A stretch of 6,653 bases of DNA from CAZQCJ01 sp964591885 (GCA_964591885.1 CAZQCJ010000057.1:1-6653), one strand, 5' to 3'. Numbered from the stretch's first letter, positions 1 to 6,260 are shown. Made by a program: numbers and translations. The notes: generated from the sequence alone by a model not told the origin.

Positions 1-180
1 TATTTTAACAAATCTTCAGGAAGTGGTGATCTCGTCTTTATTACTGGAGAGGCTAGGCAAACTATTGTTTTTGATCTCAAATCAAACACTTACTCATTAT
101 CTGATAAATACAGTGAGCTTTTAATAGAAGTCTTGGGAGAAGTCAACTCAAAATTTAAAAAAGCAAAATTTGGTAAATAA
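1..180 (+). CDS. C-terminal end of an unrecognised protein (5' truncated)
   Basis: Frame 1 is open from the window edge to a TAA at 178-180, giving the last 59 residues of a protein that begins outside the window. The visible part reads YFNKSSGSGDLVFITGEARQ at its start, looks like mixed beta strand, and has a short lysine-rich end (SKFKKAKFGK). No hydrophobic segment, cysteine pair or catalytic motif is visible, and I do not recognise the family. A strong terminator 33 nt after the stop supports this as a genuine gene end and separates it from ileS. Without the upstream part no function can be assigned. Confidence 0.6.
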   Translation, partial: YFNKSSGSGDLVFITGEARQTIVFDLKSNTYSLSDKYSELLIEVLGEVNSKFKKAKFGK

Positions 181-212
181 AAAATATATAGACTAAAAGG
201 CGATAAAAAATG

Positions 213-240
213 ACACTCTTTAATTCAAGAGTGTTTTTTT
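213..240 (+). terminator. Rho-independent terminator after the upstream gene
   Basis: A perfect 8-bp inverted repeat, ACACTCTT (213-220) and AAGAGTGT (227-234), encloses a 6-nt loop and runs into a T tract (234-240). It is well placed to end the gene stopping at 180. On the opposite strand the same stem is followed by CATTTTTT, so it could work weakly in both directions. It ends only 16 nt before the ileS start, so the ileS promoter must overlap it. Confidence 0.85.
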
Positions 241-241
241 G

Positions 242-250
242 TAGAATAAT
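242..250 (+). promoter_or_regulatory. Candidate ileS -10 element (leaderless placement)
   Basis: The stretch TAGAATAAT contains two overlapping -10-like hexamers, TAGAAT (242-247) and AATAAT (245-250, 5 of 6 to TATAAT). The second ends exactly 6 nt before the ileS ATG, so transcription would begin at or next to the start codon. No Shine-Dalgarno sequence lies between the terminator T tract and the ATG. There is no good -35: TTTAAT at 219-224 is 17 nt from TAGAAT but matches only 3 of 6 and lies inside the terminator hairpin. A promoter is needed here because of the terminator, but the exact hexamer is uncertain. Confidence 0.4.
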
Positions 251-256
251 ATCATT

Positions 257-3082
257 ATGTTTAAACCGACTACCCCTAAAGTTGATTTTGTTAAAATTGA
301 GAAAAAGATTCTTGATTGGTGGGAGAAATCAGGAATTTTAGAGAAGTATCTTCAGAAAAATAAAAACTCAAGATTAAAATTCTCTTTTTTAGACGGGCCG
401 ATTACGGCCAATAATCCCATGGGTGTTCATCATGCTTGGGGAAGAACTTACAAAGATTTATGGCAACGCTTTTTCAATATGAGTGGTTATCAACAACGTT
501 TTCAAAATGGCTTTGATAATCAGGGATTATGGGTAGAGGTTGAAGTGGAAAAAGAATTAGGTTTTAAGAATAAAAAAGATATTGAAAAATATGGTATCGA
601 AAAATTTGTCAATAAATGTAAAGAACGGACTTTAAAGTTCGCTAAAGTTCAAACCGAGCAATCAAAACGCTTGGGTTATTTTATGGATTGGGAAAATAGT
701 TATCATACGATGAGTGACGAGAATAATTACATGATTTGGTCTTTCCTGAAAAAATGTCACGAAAACGGCTGGCTTTATAAGGGAAAAGATTCGGTTCCCT
801 GGTGTCCTCGTTGTGGTACGGCTATTTCCCAGCATGAGATTTTAACCGAAGAATATCAAGAATTGACTCATGACTCTGTTTATTTGAAGCTGCCTATTAA
901 GGATAAAAAAAATACCTTTTTCCTAATTTGGACAACTACGCCTTGGACTATTCCGGCTAATGTTGCTTTGGCGGTTAACCCTGATTTTAAATACGGTCTT
1001 TATCAAAAAGGGAAAGATGTTTTAATTCTTTTAAAAGATTTAAAGGAAAAGATTTTAGACAAAGACTGGCAAGAAATTAAAGAATTTAAAGGAAAAGAGC
1101 TAAAAAACTGGAGATATAAAGGGCCTTTTGATAATTTGCCCAGATTAAAAGATATTGTTCATAAGGTAGTTTTAGATAAAGATTTGGTGACGGCTGAAGA
1201 AGGAACGGGGATTGTTCATATTGCTCCTGGCGCTGGTCAAGAAGATTTTCGTTTAGCTAAAAAAGAGAATTTAGATTTGATGGAAGTAATTGATGAAGAA
1301 GCTAACTATTTAGATGGTTTTGGTCAACTTTCTGGTCAAAATGCTAAAAACCATCCAGAAATAATAATCAATTATCTTAAAGAAAAAGATAAAGGTTCTT
1401 TTCTTTTTAAGATTGAAAAATACAAACACCGTTATCCGGTTTGTTGGCGTTGCAAAACCGAGTTGGTTTGGCGTTTAGTCGAAGAATGGTATCTTGCTAT
1501 GGATGAGTTACGGCCTAAAATGACGGCTATTACCAAAAAGATAAATTGGTTGCCTTCTTGGGGAAAAGAGAGAGAATTGGATTGGTTGAAAAACATGGAA
1601 GACTGGCTAATTTCGAAAAAACGTTATTGGGGATTAGCTTTACCGATTTGGGAATGTCCTTGTGGTCATTTTGAAGTTATTGGTAGCTATCAGGAACTAA
1701 AAGAAAAGGCGATTGAAGGGTGGGGTAAATTTAAAAATCACTCGCCTCACCGTCCTTGGATTGATGAAATTAAGATTAAGTGTCCTAAATGTGGAGGATT
1801 AGCTTCGCGAATTAAAGATGTTGGTAACCCTTGGCTGGATGCCGGAATTGTACCTTTTTCCACTTTAAATTATCAAACTGATAGAAAATATTGGTCGCAA
1901 TGGTTTCCAGCAGATTTTATTACCGAATCTTTACCTGGTCAATTTAAGAATTGGTTTTATTCATTGATTGCCATGTCAGCAGTTTTAGAGAAGACAAGAC
2001 CTTTCAAAACAGTTTTAGGACACGGTTCGGTTTTAGGTGAGGATAAACAGGTAATGCATAAATCCTTAGGTAATTCAATTGAATTTAACCAAGGGGCGGA
2101 TAAAATCGGTGTTGATGTTATGCGTTGGATGTTTGTTTCCCAAAATCCAGAACAGAATTTAATTTTTGGTTATCGTCAAGCCGATGAAACCAGACGCCGC
2201 TTCCATTTACTGCTTTGGAATATTTATAATTTTTTTGTTAGCCATGCTTTACTTAATCAATGGCAACCGAAAGAAGTCAAAAGAAGTAGTCGGAATATTT
2301 TAGATTGCTGGTTGCTTTCCCGCTTGCATAATTTAATTAAACAAACTACGTCTTCTTTGAAAGATTTTAATGCTTTTTCTGCGACCATGGCGATTGAAAA
2401 ATTTATTAATGATTTTTCCATTTGGTATGTTCGTCGTTCGCGTGACCGTTTGAGCCTAATAGCGGAAAATAAAGAAAGCAAGGAAAATTGTTACCAAACT
2501 TTTTATCAAGCCTTAGTCACTTTGTCTAAAATTTTAGCCCCTTTTACTCCCTTTTTAGCTGAAGAAATTTTTAAAAACTTAACTGACAAAAAATCTGTTC
2601 ATTTGGAGCAATGGCCAAGCTTTAAGCAAGAATTGATTAATAAAAAGCTGGAAGAAGAAATGAATCTGATTAGAAAAATTTGCGAATTGGGGCATGCAAA
2701 AAGAAAAGAAGCAGAGATTAAAGTCAGACAACCCTTGGAAGAGATACGGATTGTAAATTGCCAATGGTCAATTCAAAAAGATTTAAGCCAACTGATTAAA
2801 GACGAGCTGAATGTTAAAAATGTCATAGTTGAAAAAAGTGAAGGGGAATTAAAGGTTAGTTTGGATACTAAAATTACCCCAGAATTGAAAGCAGAAGGGG
2901 AGGCAAGGGAATTGGTTCGACAAATTCAGGACTTAAGAAAGAAAGCTAACTGTCATTTGGATGAAAAAATCAAAGTTTATAATGTAAAATGGCCTGGTTC
3001 TAAAGGACTCCAAGAATATATTAGAAGACAGACCTTAGCGACAGAACTTTTATTAGGTAATGAATTAAAAATCGTTAAATAG
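257..3082 (+). CDS. ileS: Isoleucyl-tRNA synthetase with altered HIGH and KMSKS motifs
   Basis: Class I synthetase of 941 residues that charges tRNA-Ile in the cytoplasm. The catalytic start has DGPITANNP followed by GVHH (56-59) where HxGH is expected. The CP1 editing domain shows WTTTPWTIPAN (225-235) and GTGIVHIAPGAGQEDF (316-331); H321 and D330 align by eye with the editing residues H333 and D342 of the E. coli enzyme, so proofreading looks intact. Cysteine pairs lie at 183/186, 396/399, 467/469 and 509/512, suggesting zinc knuckles; 467/469 has CxC spacing. WLISKKRYWG (450-459) is typical. The KMSKS loop reads VMHKS (599-603). The anticodon-binding part carries WYVRRSRDR (723-731), followed by a helical C-terminus. 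The protein is somewhat shorter than the roughly 1,030-1,050 residues usual for eukaryote-like type 2 IleRS. The ATG at 257 fits the family start; no Shine-Dalgarno is seen. ValRS or LeuRS is less likely given the CP1 signature. Confidence 0.93.
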   Translation: MFKPTTPKVDFVKIEKKILDWWEKSGILEKYLQKNKNSRLKFSFLDGPITANNPMGVHHAWGRTYKDLWQRFFNMSGYQQRFQNGFDNQGLWVEVEVEKELGFKNKKDIEKYGIEKFVNKCKERTLKFAKVQTEQSKRLGYFMDWENSYHTMSDENNYMIWSFLKKCHENGWLYKGKDSVPWCPRCGTAISQHEILTEEYQELTHDSVYLKLPIKDKKNTFFLIWTTTPWTIPANVALAVNPDFKYGLYQKGKDVLILLKDLKEKILDKDWQEIKEFKGKELKNWRYKGPFDNLPRLKDIVHKVVLDKDLVTAEEGTGIVHIAPGAGQEDFRLAKKENLDLMEVIDEEANYLDGFGQLSGQNAKNHPEIIINYLKEKDKGSFLFKIEKYKHRYPVCWRCKTELVWRLVEEWYLAMDELRPKMTAITKKINWLPSWGKERELDWLKNMEDWLISKKRYWGLALPIWECPCGHFEVIGSYQELKEKAIEGWGKFKNHSPHRPWIDEIKIKCPKCGGLASRIKDVGNPWLDAGIVPFSTLNYQTDRKYWSQWFPADFITESLPGQFKNWFYSLIAMSAVLEKTRPFKTVLGHGSVLGEDKQVMHKSLGNSIEFNQGADKIGVDVMRWMFVSQNPEQNLIFGYRQADETRRRFHLLLWNIYNFFVSHALLNQWQPKEVKRSSRNILDCWLLSRLHNLIKQTTSSLKDFNAFSATMAIEKFINDFSIWYVRRSRDRLSLIAENKESKENCYQTFYQALVTLSKILAPFTPFLAEEIFKNLTDKKSVHLEQWPSFKQELINKKLEEEMNLIRKICELGHAKRKEAEIKVRQPLEEIRIVNCQWSIQKDLSQLIKDELNVKNVIVEKSEGELKVSLDTKITPELKAEGEARELVRQIQDLRKKANCHLDEKIKVYNVKWPGSKGLQEYIRRQTLATELLLGNELKIVK

Positions 3083-3126
3083 GAATCCAGACTTAATTAA
3101 AAAACCTTGTTTTCAAATAAATATAA

Positions 3127-4203
3127 ATGTTGAGAATTTTTCATCATTTTGACTGGTTAATCTTTTTTTTAGCCTTAATTATTGTTTTTTTAGGTTTAGT
3201 AGTTATAAAAAGCATTGCCCCTTCTTTGTTTTCCCAACAAATAGTCTGGCTATTTTTAGGCCTGTTTCTCTTTTTTATTTTTTCGCAGATTGATTATCAC
3301 CGCTATCATCGTTTAGCCTGGATTTTTTACTTCAGCTCAATTTTTTTTCTTCTGACTACTCTTATTTTTGGTCAAGTCATCCGTGGTTCAACTCGCTGGT
3401 TGGAAATTGGCGGTTTTGGTCTCCAGCCTTCGGAAATTGTTAAGCCTTTTTTGATTTTGTTTTTTGCTGTCTTTTTTTCTGCAGAAGAAATGAATCCGAG
3501 AAAAGTTTTAAATGGTTTTTTGTTGCTACTACTGCCTTTTTTGATGATTTTTTTCCAGCCTGATTTAGGGAGTAGTTTGGTAGTTCTGTTTTTTTGGTCA
3601 GGGATTGTTTTAGCTAAAGGGATGAAGGGTCGATGGCTGGCTTTATCTTTTACCCTTTTCCTTTTTATCTTGCCCCTGTTTTGGTTTTTTTTAAAAGATT
3701 ACCAAAAGCAAAGGCTCCTTACTTTTCTAAACCCTCGAGTTGATTCTTTAGGGGCTGGTTTTAATGTTATCCAATCAATGATTGCTGTTGGCTCCGGACA
3801 ATTTATGGGTCGTGGTTTGGGGCGAGGAACCCAATCACACTTGAGCTTTTTGCCTGAACGCCATACTGACTTTATCTTTGCTTCTCTAGCTGAAGAGTTA
3901 GGTTTTATTGGTAGCTTTCTCCTTCTTGGCCTGTTTTTTCTTTTACTTTGGCGGATTTTAAATTTAGCTCGTAATAGCCATGATCAGTTAGCTTTTTTGA
4001 TTTATATTGGCGCTTTTACTCTTCTTTTCAGTCAAATCTTTGTTAATCTAGGAATGAATTTGGGTATCTTGCCGGTTACTGGAATTACCCTTCCTTTAGT
4101 TTCCTATGGCGGTAGCTCATTGCTTTCGACAATGATGGTCTTAGGAATTATTGTTAGTATTGGCAAAGAGGAAGAAAGAAAACAGATAGTTGAGATTAGG
4201 TAG
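3127..4203 (+). CDS. rodA: RodA-type SEDS peptidoglycan glycosyltransferase
   Basis: Polytopic inner-membrane protein of 358 residues, the usual RodA length. SEDS proteins polymerise lipid II into glycan strands, with a class B penicillin-binding protein as partner. Signatures in order: RGSTRWLEIGGFGLQPSE (86-103), QPDLGSSLVVL (144-154), QKQRLLTFLNPRVD (193-206), QSMIAVGSGQFMGRGLGRG (216-234), FLPERHTDFIF (241-251), then GMNLGILPVTGITLPLVSYG (309-328). The Asp of HTDF (D248) corresponds to the residue considered essential for SEDS catalysis. About ten hydrophobic helices are visible, with the large extracellular loop near 191-258. It lies 44 nt after ileS with no Shine-Dalgarno and no convincing promoter, so it may depend on ileS transcripts. 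Start choice: ATG is followed by TTG in frame, and the first helix begins near residue 9. FtsW is the alternative; no pbp2, mreB or division genes are nearby to decide, and RodA is favoured by the LNPRVD and RGSTRW wording and by length. Confidence 0.85.
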   Translation: MLRIFHHFDWLIFFLALIIVFLGLVVIKSIAPSLFSQQIVWLFLGLFLFFIFSQIDYHRYHRLAWIFYFSSIFFLLTTLIFGQVIRGSTRWLEIGGFGLQPSEIVKPFLILFFAVFFSAEEMNPRKVLNGFLLLLLPFLMIFFQPDLGSSLVVLFFWSGIVLAKGMKGRWLALSFTLFLFILPLFWFFLKDYQKQRLLTFLNPRVDSLGAGFNVIQSMIAVGSGQFMGRGLGRGTQSHLSFLPERHTDFIFASLAEELGFIGSFLLLGLFFLLLWRILNLARNSHDQLAFLIYIGAFTLLFSQIFVNLGMNLGILPVTGITLPLVSYGGSSLLSTMMVLGIIVSIGKEEERKQIVEIR

Positions 4204-4218
4204 GAAAAAGATTACAAT
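4190..4218 (+). promoter_or_regulatory. Sigma70-like promoter for rplU inside the end of rodA
   Basis: TTGAGA (4190-4195, 5 of 6 to TTGACA) and TACAAT (4213-4218, 5 of 6 to TATAAT) are separated by exactly 17 nt. Start of transcription would fall near 4225, only about 3 nt before the rplU ATG at 4228. The -35 lies in the last codons of rodA. This would give the L21 gene its own transcript. Confidence 0.55.
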
Positions 4219-4223
4219 GGAGA
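4219..4223 (+). promoter_or_regulatory. Shine-Dalgarno sequence of rplU
   Basis: GGAGA lies 4 nt upstream of the rplU ATG, the clearest ribosome-binding site in the window. It sits immediately after the -10 hexamer of the predicted rplU promoter, so a transcript starting near 4225 would lack it, whereas read-through from rodA would carry it. Confidence 0.7.
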
Positions 4224-4227
4224 CATT

Positions 4228-4548
4228 ATGAAAAAATACGCTGTTGTTAAAATCGCCGGTTTTCAATACAAAGTTTCTGAAGGTGATGAGCTTGAGGTTA
4301 ACAAAATTAGCTCTGAAAAGGATAAAAATATTATCCTTGAAGAAGTTTTGTTAATTGCCGGTAATGGTCAGTTTAAAATTGGCCAGCCGTTGATTAAAGG
4401 GGCTCAGGTTAAGGCCAAAGTAATAGACCAATTTAAAGGCAAAAAAATCCGCGTTGCTACTTATAAAGCTAAATCTCGTCAACGTCGGGTCAAGGGATTC
4501 AGGCCTTTATTAACTAAAATTAAGATTGAAAAAATTACTTCTGCTTGA
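4228..4548 (+). CDS. rplU: 50S ribosomal protein L21
   Basis: Protein of 106 residues, the normal length for bL21, which binds 23S rRNA in the large subunit. The N-terminus KYAVVKIAGFQYKVSEGDEL matches the family pattern with a divergent IAGFQY in place of the common TGGKQY. The middle EVLLIAGNGQFKIGQPLIKG and the basic rRNA-binding part around 77-101 are also typical, but the well-known GHRQ near the C-terminus reads GFRP here. The gene sits 24 nt after rodA and 42 nt before rpmA, the usual L21-L27 pairing, without the small ysxB-type gene that sometimes lies between. The TGA stop is embedded in the -35 hexamer of the next promoter. Confidence 0.95.
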   Translation: MKKYAVVKIAGFQYKVSEGDELEVNKISSEKDKNIILEEVLLIAGNGQFKIGQPLIKGAQVKAKVIDQFKGKKIRVATYKAKSRQRRVKGFRPLLTKIKIEKITSA

Positions 4549-4573
4549 CATCTGTGAAAATTTTTTTTATATT
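4545..4573 (+). promoter_or_regulatory. Near-consensus sigma70 promoter for rpmA (and parB)
   Basis: A perfect -35 TTGACA (4545-4550) is separated by 17 nt from TATATT (4568-4573, 5 of 6 to TATAAT). The spacer ends in a T8 run. Transcription would begin near 4580, giving a leader of about 10 nt that still holds the AAGGGA (4581-4586) upstream of the rpmA ATG at 4591. The TGA stop of rplU forms part of the -35. This is the best promoter match in the window. Confidence 0.7.
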
Positions 4574-4590
4574 GATGAAAAAGGGAAATT

Positions 4591-4836
4591 ATGGCGCATA
4601 CTAAATCTGGTGGCAAAACAAGACAACATCCTCCCCGTAAAGGCAAAAGACTAGGTCTAAAGATTTTTGGTGGGCAAAAAGTTAAAGCAGGACAAATTAT
4701 TATTCGTCAAAGAGGAACAAAATTTCATCCTGGCGAAGGAGTCGGTTTAGGCCGTGACCATACCTTGTTTGCCTTAAAAGACGGGATAGTTGAATTTAAA
4801 AATCTTAAAGGTAATAGTTTTGTTGCTATAAACTAA
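4591..4836 (+). CDS. rpmA: 50S ribosomal protein L27
   Basis: Protein of 81 residues, typical for bL27, whose N-terminal tail reaches toward the peptidyl-transferase centre. MAHTKSGGKTRQ begins directly at Ala after Met, so there is no sign of the cleaved N-terminal leader known from Firmicutes L27. The core KRLGLKIFGGQKVKAGQIII, then RQRGTKFHPGEGVGLGRDHT and LFALKDGIVEF, is a clear family match. Residues 10-18 (TRQHPPRKG) replace the common STRNGRDS, a divergence I associate with CPR L27 from memory. A modest Shine-Dalgarno (AAGGGA) lies 4 nt before the ATG. The gene usually following rpmA in many bacteria is obg; here it is parB, 3 nt downstream in the same frame. Confidence 0.96.
   Translation: MAHTKSGGKTRQHPPRKGKRLGLKIFGGQKVKAGQIIIRQRGTKFHPGEGVGLGRDHTLFALKDGIVEFKNLKGNSFVAIN
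4824..4832 (+). promoter_or_regulatory. Possible extended -10 promoter for parB within rpmA
   Basis: TGCTATAAA fits the extended -10 pattern TGnTATAAT with one mismatch and lies 7 nt before the parB ATG, so the transcript would be leaderless or nearly so. No good -35 is seen 16-18 nt upstream. The bases also encode the C-terminus of L27 (VAIN), so the match may be chance in AT-rich DNA. Confidence 0.3.
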
Positions 4837-4839
4837 ATT

Positions 4840-5664
4840 ATGGATCAAAAACAAATTGTTGATATCGATATTACTTTACTCCAATCTAACCCTCTGCAAC
4901 CTCGAGGTTTAATTACTCCGGAATCTTTAAGTGATTTAGCTGAATCAATTAAAGAACACGGTGTCTTAGAGCCTTTGGTTGTTGCCAAAACACCAGCTGG
5001 GTATCAAATTATTGCTGGTGAGCGTCGATGGCGAGCAGCAAAACTAACCGGTTTAAAAACTGTGCCGGTTCTTATTAAAGAGACTACGCCTCAGGGAATG
5101 CTGGAAATGGCTATAGTAGAAAATGTTCAGCGTGAGGATTTGAATCCGATTGAGCGAGCTCAAGCTTTTATTCGTTTAATGGAGGAATTTAATTTAAGCA
5201 ATAAAGAAATTGCCCAGAGAATTAGTAAAAGTCCCGCCTATATTTCTAATTCTATTAAACTTTTGAATCTTCCTGATGCTCTTAAAGACGGTCTTTTATC
5301 TGGTTTAATTACCGAAGGACATGCTCGAGCTTTAGCCAGCATTGAAGACCCTAAACTAATGGTTGAAGCCTACAAGGTAATTTTAAGAGAGTCAGGGTCT
5401 GTGAGGCGTGCTGAAGATGTGGCTCGACGGGTAAAGAAAAAAGGAGGACAGATTGTTAAAGGGACAGCTCGTCCGCCCCATGTGATTTCCGATGAAACTG
5501 ATCAAATTAGCAATAATATTCATCAATCTTTAGGCGGGGATAATAAAGTAGCCGTTAAACTAACTCGTTCAAGAGCTGAAACAAGGCTTTTAATTGTTCT
5601 TAAGGGGAAGATTGAAGAGACAGAAGAGAAATTGCAAAAAATTTACAAGAGAATAACTTCTTAA
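4840..5664 (+). CDS. parB: ParB/Spo0J-family chromosome partitioning protein
   Basis: Protein of 274 residues of the ParB/Spo0J/Noc family, CTP-dependent clamps that load on parS sites near the origin and organise chromosome segregation. In order: strand and helix with SNPLQPRG (16-23), ESIKEHGVLEPLVV (35-48), the CTP-binding GERRWRA (60-66), ENVQREDLNPIE (94-105), a helix-turn-helix around 119-139 (LSNKEIAQRISKSPAYISNS), a linker, and a C-terminal strand-helix dimerisation segment (248-274). It begins directly at the ParB core: the N-terminal LGRGL-like ParA-stimulating peptide is missing. An extension is excluded because the rpmA TAA lies in the same frame one codon upstream of the ATG. No parA is in the window and no Shine-Dalgarno is seen, so it is probably expressed from the rpmA transcript or leaderless. 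Noc is a possible alternative. Confidence 0.93.
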   Translation: MDQKQIVDIDITLLQSNPLQPRGLITPESLSDLAESIKEHGVLEPLVVAKTPAGYQIIAGERRWRAAKLTGLKTVPVLIKETTPQGMLEMAIVENVQREDLNPIERAQAFIRLMEEFNLSNKEIAQRISKSPAYISNSIKLLNLPDALKDGLLSGLITEGHARALASIEDPKLMVEAYKVILRESGSVRRAEDVARRVKKKGGQIVKGTARPPHVISDETDQISNNIHQSLGGDNKVAVKLTRSRAETRLLIVLKGKIEETEEKLQKIYKRITS

Positions 5665-6225
5665 TTAATCTTTTTTGGTTGTTACCGAACCCATTCGATC
5701 TAAAGGCCAATAGCGGATTAAGGCTTTGCCGATGATATTTTCCCTAGGGACAAAACCCCAATCACGTGAGTCGGAGCTATGGCTGCGGTTATCGCCCAGA
5801 ACAAAATATTGATCTTCCGGGATAATTATTGTTTCGCCGATTTCTAAAAAAGCCCCACCGTAAGTTTTTGTTTCTGTAGGTAAATAAGGTTCTGATAAAA
5901 TTTGATTATTGATTAAAATATGATTATCTTCATTAAGACTAACTTTTTCCCCAGGGAGGCCGACAATCCTTTTAATATAATCATAGTCTTCGTTTTTAGG
6001 AGCTACAAAAATGACAATGTCTTCTCTTTTAGGGTCTCCTAGACGATAGGAAATTTTGTCGGTTAAAAGATAATCGGCGTCATGGAAATTAGGATACATA
6101 GAATTACCTCGTACTTGATGGGGTTGGAAGAGGAAAAGATAAATAATGACAAAAATCGCCAAAGCGATAACCACGGTTTCAATAACATCTAGAAAAATAT
6201 TACCAAGGCGACGAAAAAAGCTCAT
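5665..6225 (-). CDS. lepB: Signal peptidase I
   Basis: Membrane-anchored serine protease of 186 residues that removes signal peptides from exported proteins at the outer face of the cytoplasmic membrane. One N-terminal transmembrane helix spans about residues 13-34. The catalytic serine is S42 in GNSMYPNF, and the general-base lysine is K85 in DYIKRIVGLPGE (82-93). The conserved box GDNRSHSSDSRDWG lies at 144-157. The C-terminus is short with no second helix, like the small Gram-positive-type SipS enzymes. The ATG at 6225 places the charged MSFFRR just before the helix; no Shine-Dalgarno precedes it and a strong promoter suggests leaderless expression. It is convergent with parB: the stops are directly adjacent and share the palindrome TTAATTAA (5661-5668). 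Confidence 0.96.
   Translation of the reverse strand: MSFFRRLGNIFLDVIETVVIALAIFVIIYLFLFQPHQVRGNSMYPNFHDADYLLTDKISYRLGDPKREDIVIFVAPKNEDYDYIKRIVGLPGEKVSLNEDNHILINNQILSEPYLPTETKTYGGAFLEIGETIIIPEDQYFVLGDNRSHSSDSRDWGFVPRENIIGKALIRYWPLDRMGSVTTKKD
5762..5769. other. parS-like core octamer TCACGTGA within lepB
   Basis: The palindrome TCACGTGA equals the centre of the bacterial parS consensus (TGTTtCACGTGAAACA) and lies about 100 bp from the end of parB. The outer bases (CCAA on the left, GTCG on the right) do not match the consensus. The octamer also encodes the conserved SRD of the signal peptidase GDNR box, so protein constraint and chance could explain it. Treated as a weak candidate only. Confidence 0.15.
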
Positions 6226-6231
6226 AAATTA

Positions 6232-6260
6232 ATTATGCTTAAAACAAAGTTAGCTTTCAA
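6232..6260 (-). promoter_or_regulatory. Sigma70-like promoter of lepB, predicted leaderless
   Basis: On the minus strand TTGAAA (6255-6260, 5 of 6 to TTGACA) and CATAAT (6232-6237, 5 of 6 to TATAAT) are separated by 17 nt. Six nt separate the -10 from the lepB ATG, so transcription should begin at the start codon itself or within a base or two. This agrees with the absence of a Shine-Dalgarno sequence. Confidence 0.65.

Noticed and set aside
2257..2481. Minus-strand open frame of 74 codons inside ileS
   Set aside because: It lies fully within the well-supported anticodon-domain coding region of ileS, has no recognisable motif and no initiation signals; it is a shadow frame.
2579..2764. Minus-strand open frame of 61 codons inside ileS
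   Set aside because: It is antisense to the C-terminal part of ileS; its Phe-rich composition is the mirror of AAA/GAA-rich coding, with no independent support.
3093..3113. Possible terminator or promoter between ileS and rodA (TTAATTAA palindrome and AAAAC-CTT-GTTTT hairpin)
   Set aside because: The stem is 5 bp with a single G-C pair and no T tract follows; no -35/-10 pair with sensible spacing was found.
3163..3170. Long T runs in rodA (several T8 tracts) as a programmed slippage or phase-variation signal
   Set aside because: They encode Phe/Leu-rich membrane helices with TTT codons in AT-rich DNA, and the frame is intact throughout; no special site stands out.
4546..4548. TGA read as glycine (code 25, as in some CPR lineages)
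   Set aside because: L21 ends here at its normal length, and reading through gives an unlikely tail; no TGA interrupts any other gene.
4561..4568. T8 tract as a terminator of rplU
   Set aside because: No GC-containing hairpin precedes it; it fits better as the spacer end of the rpmA promoter.
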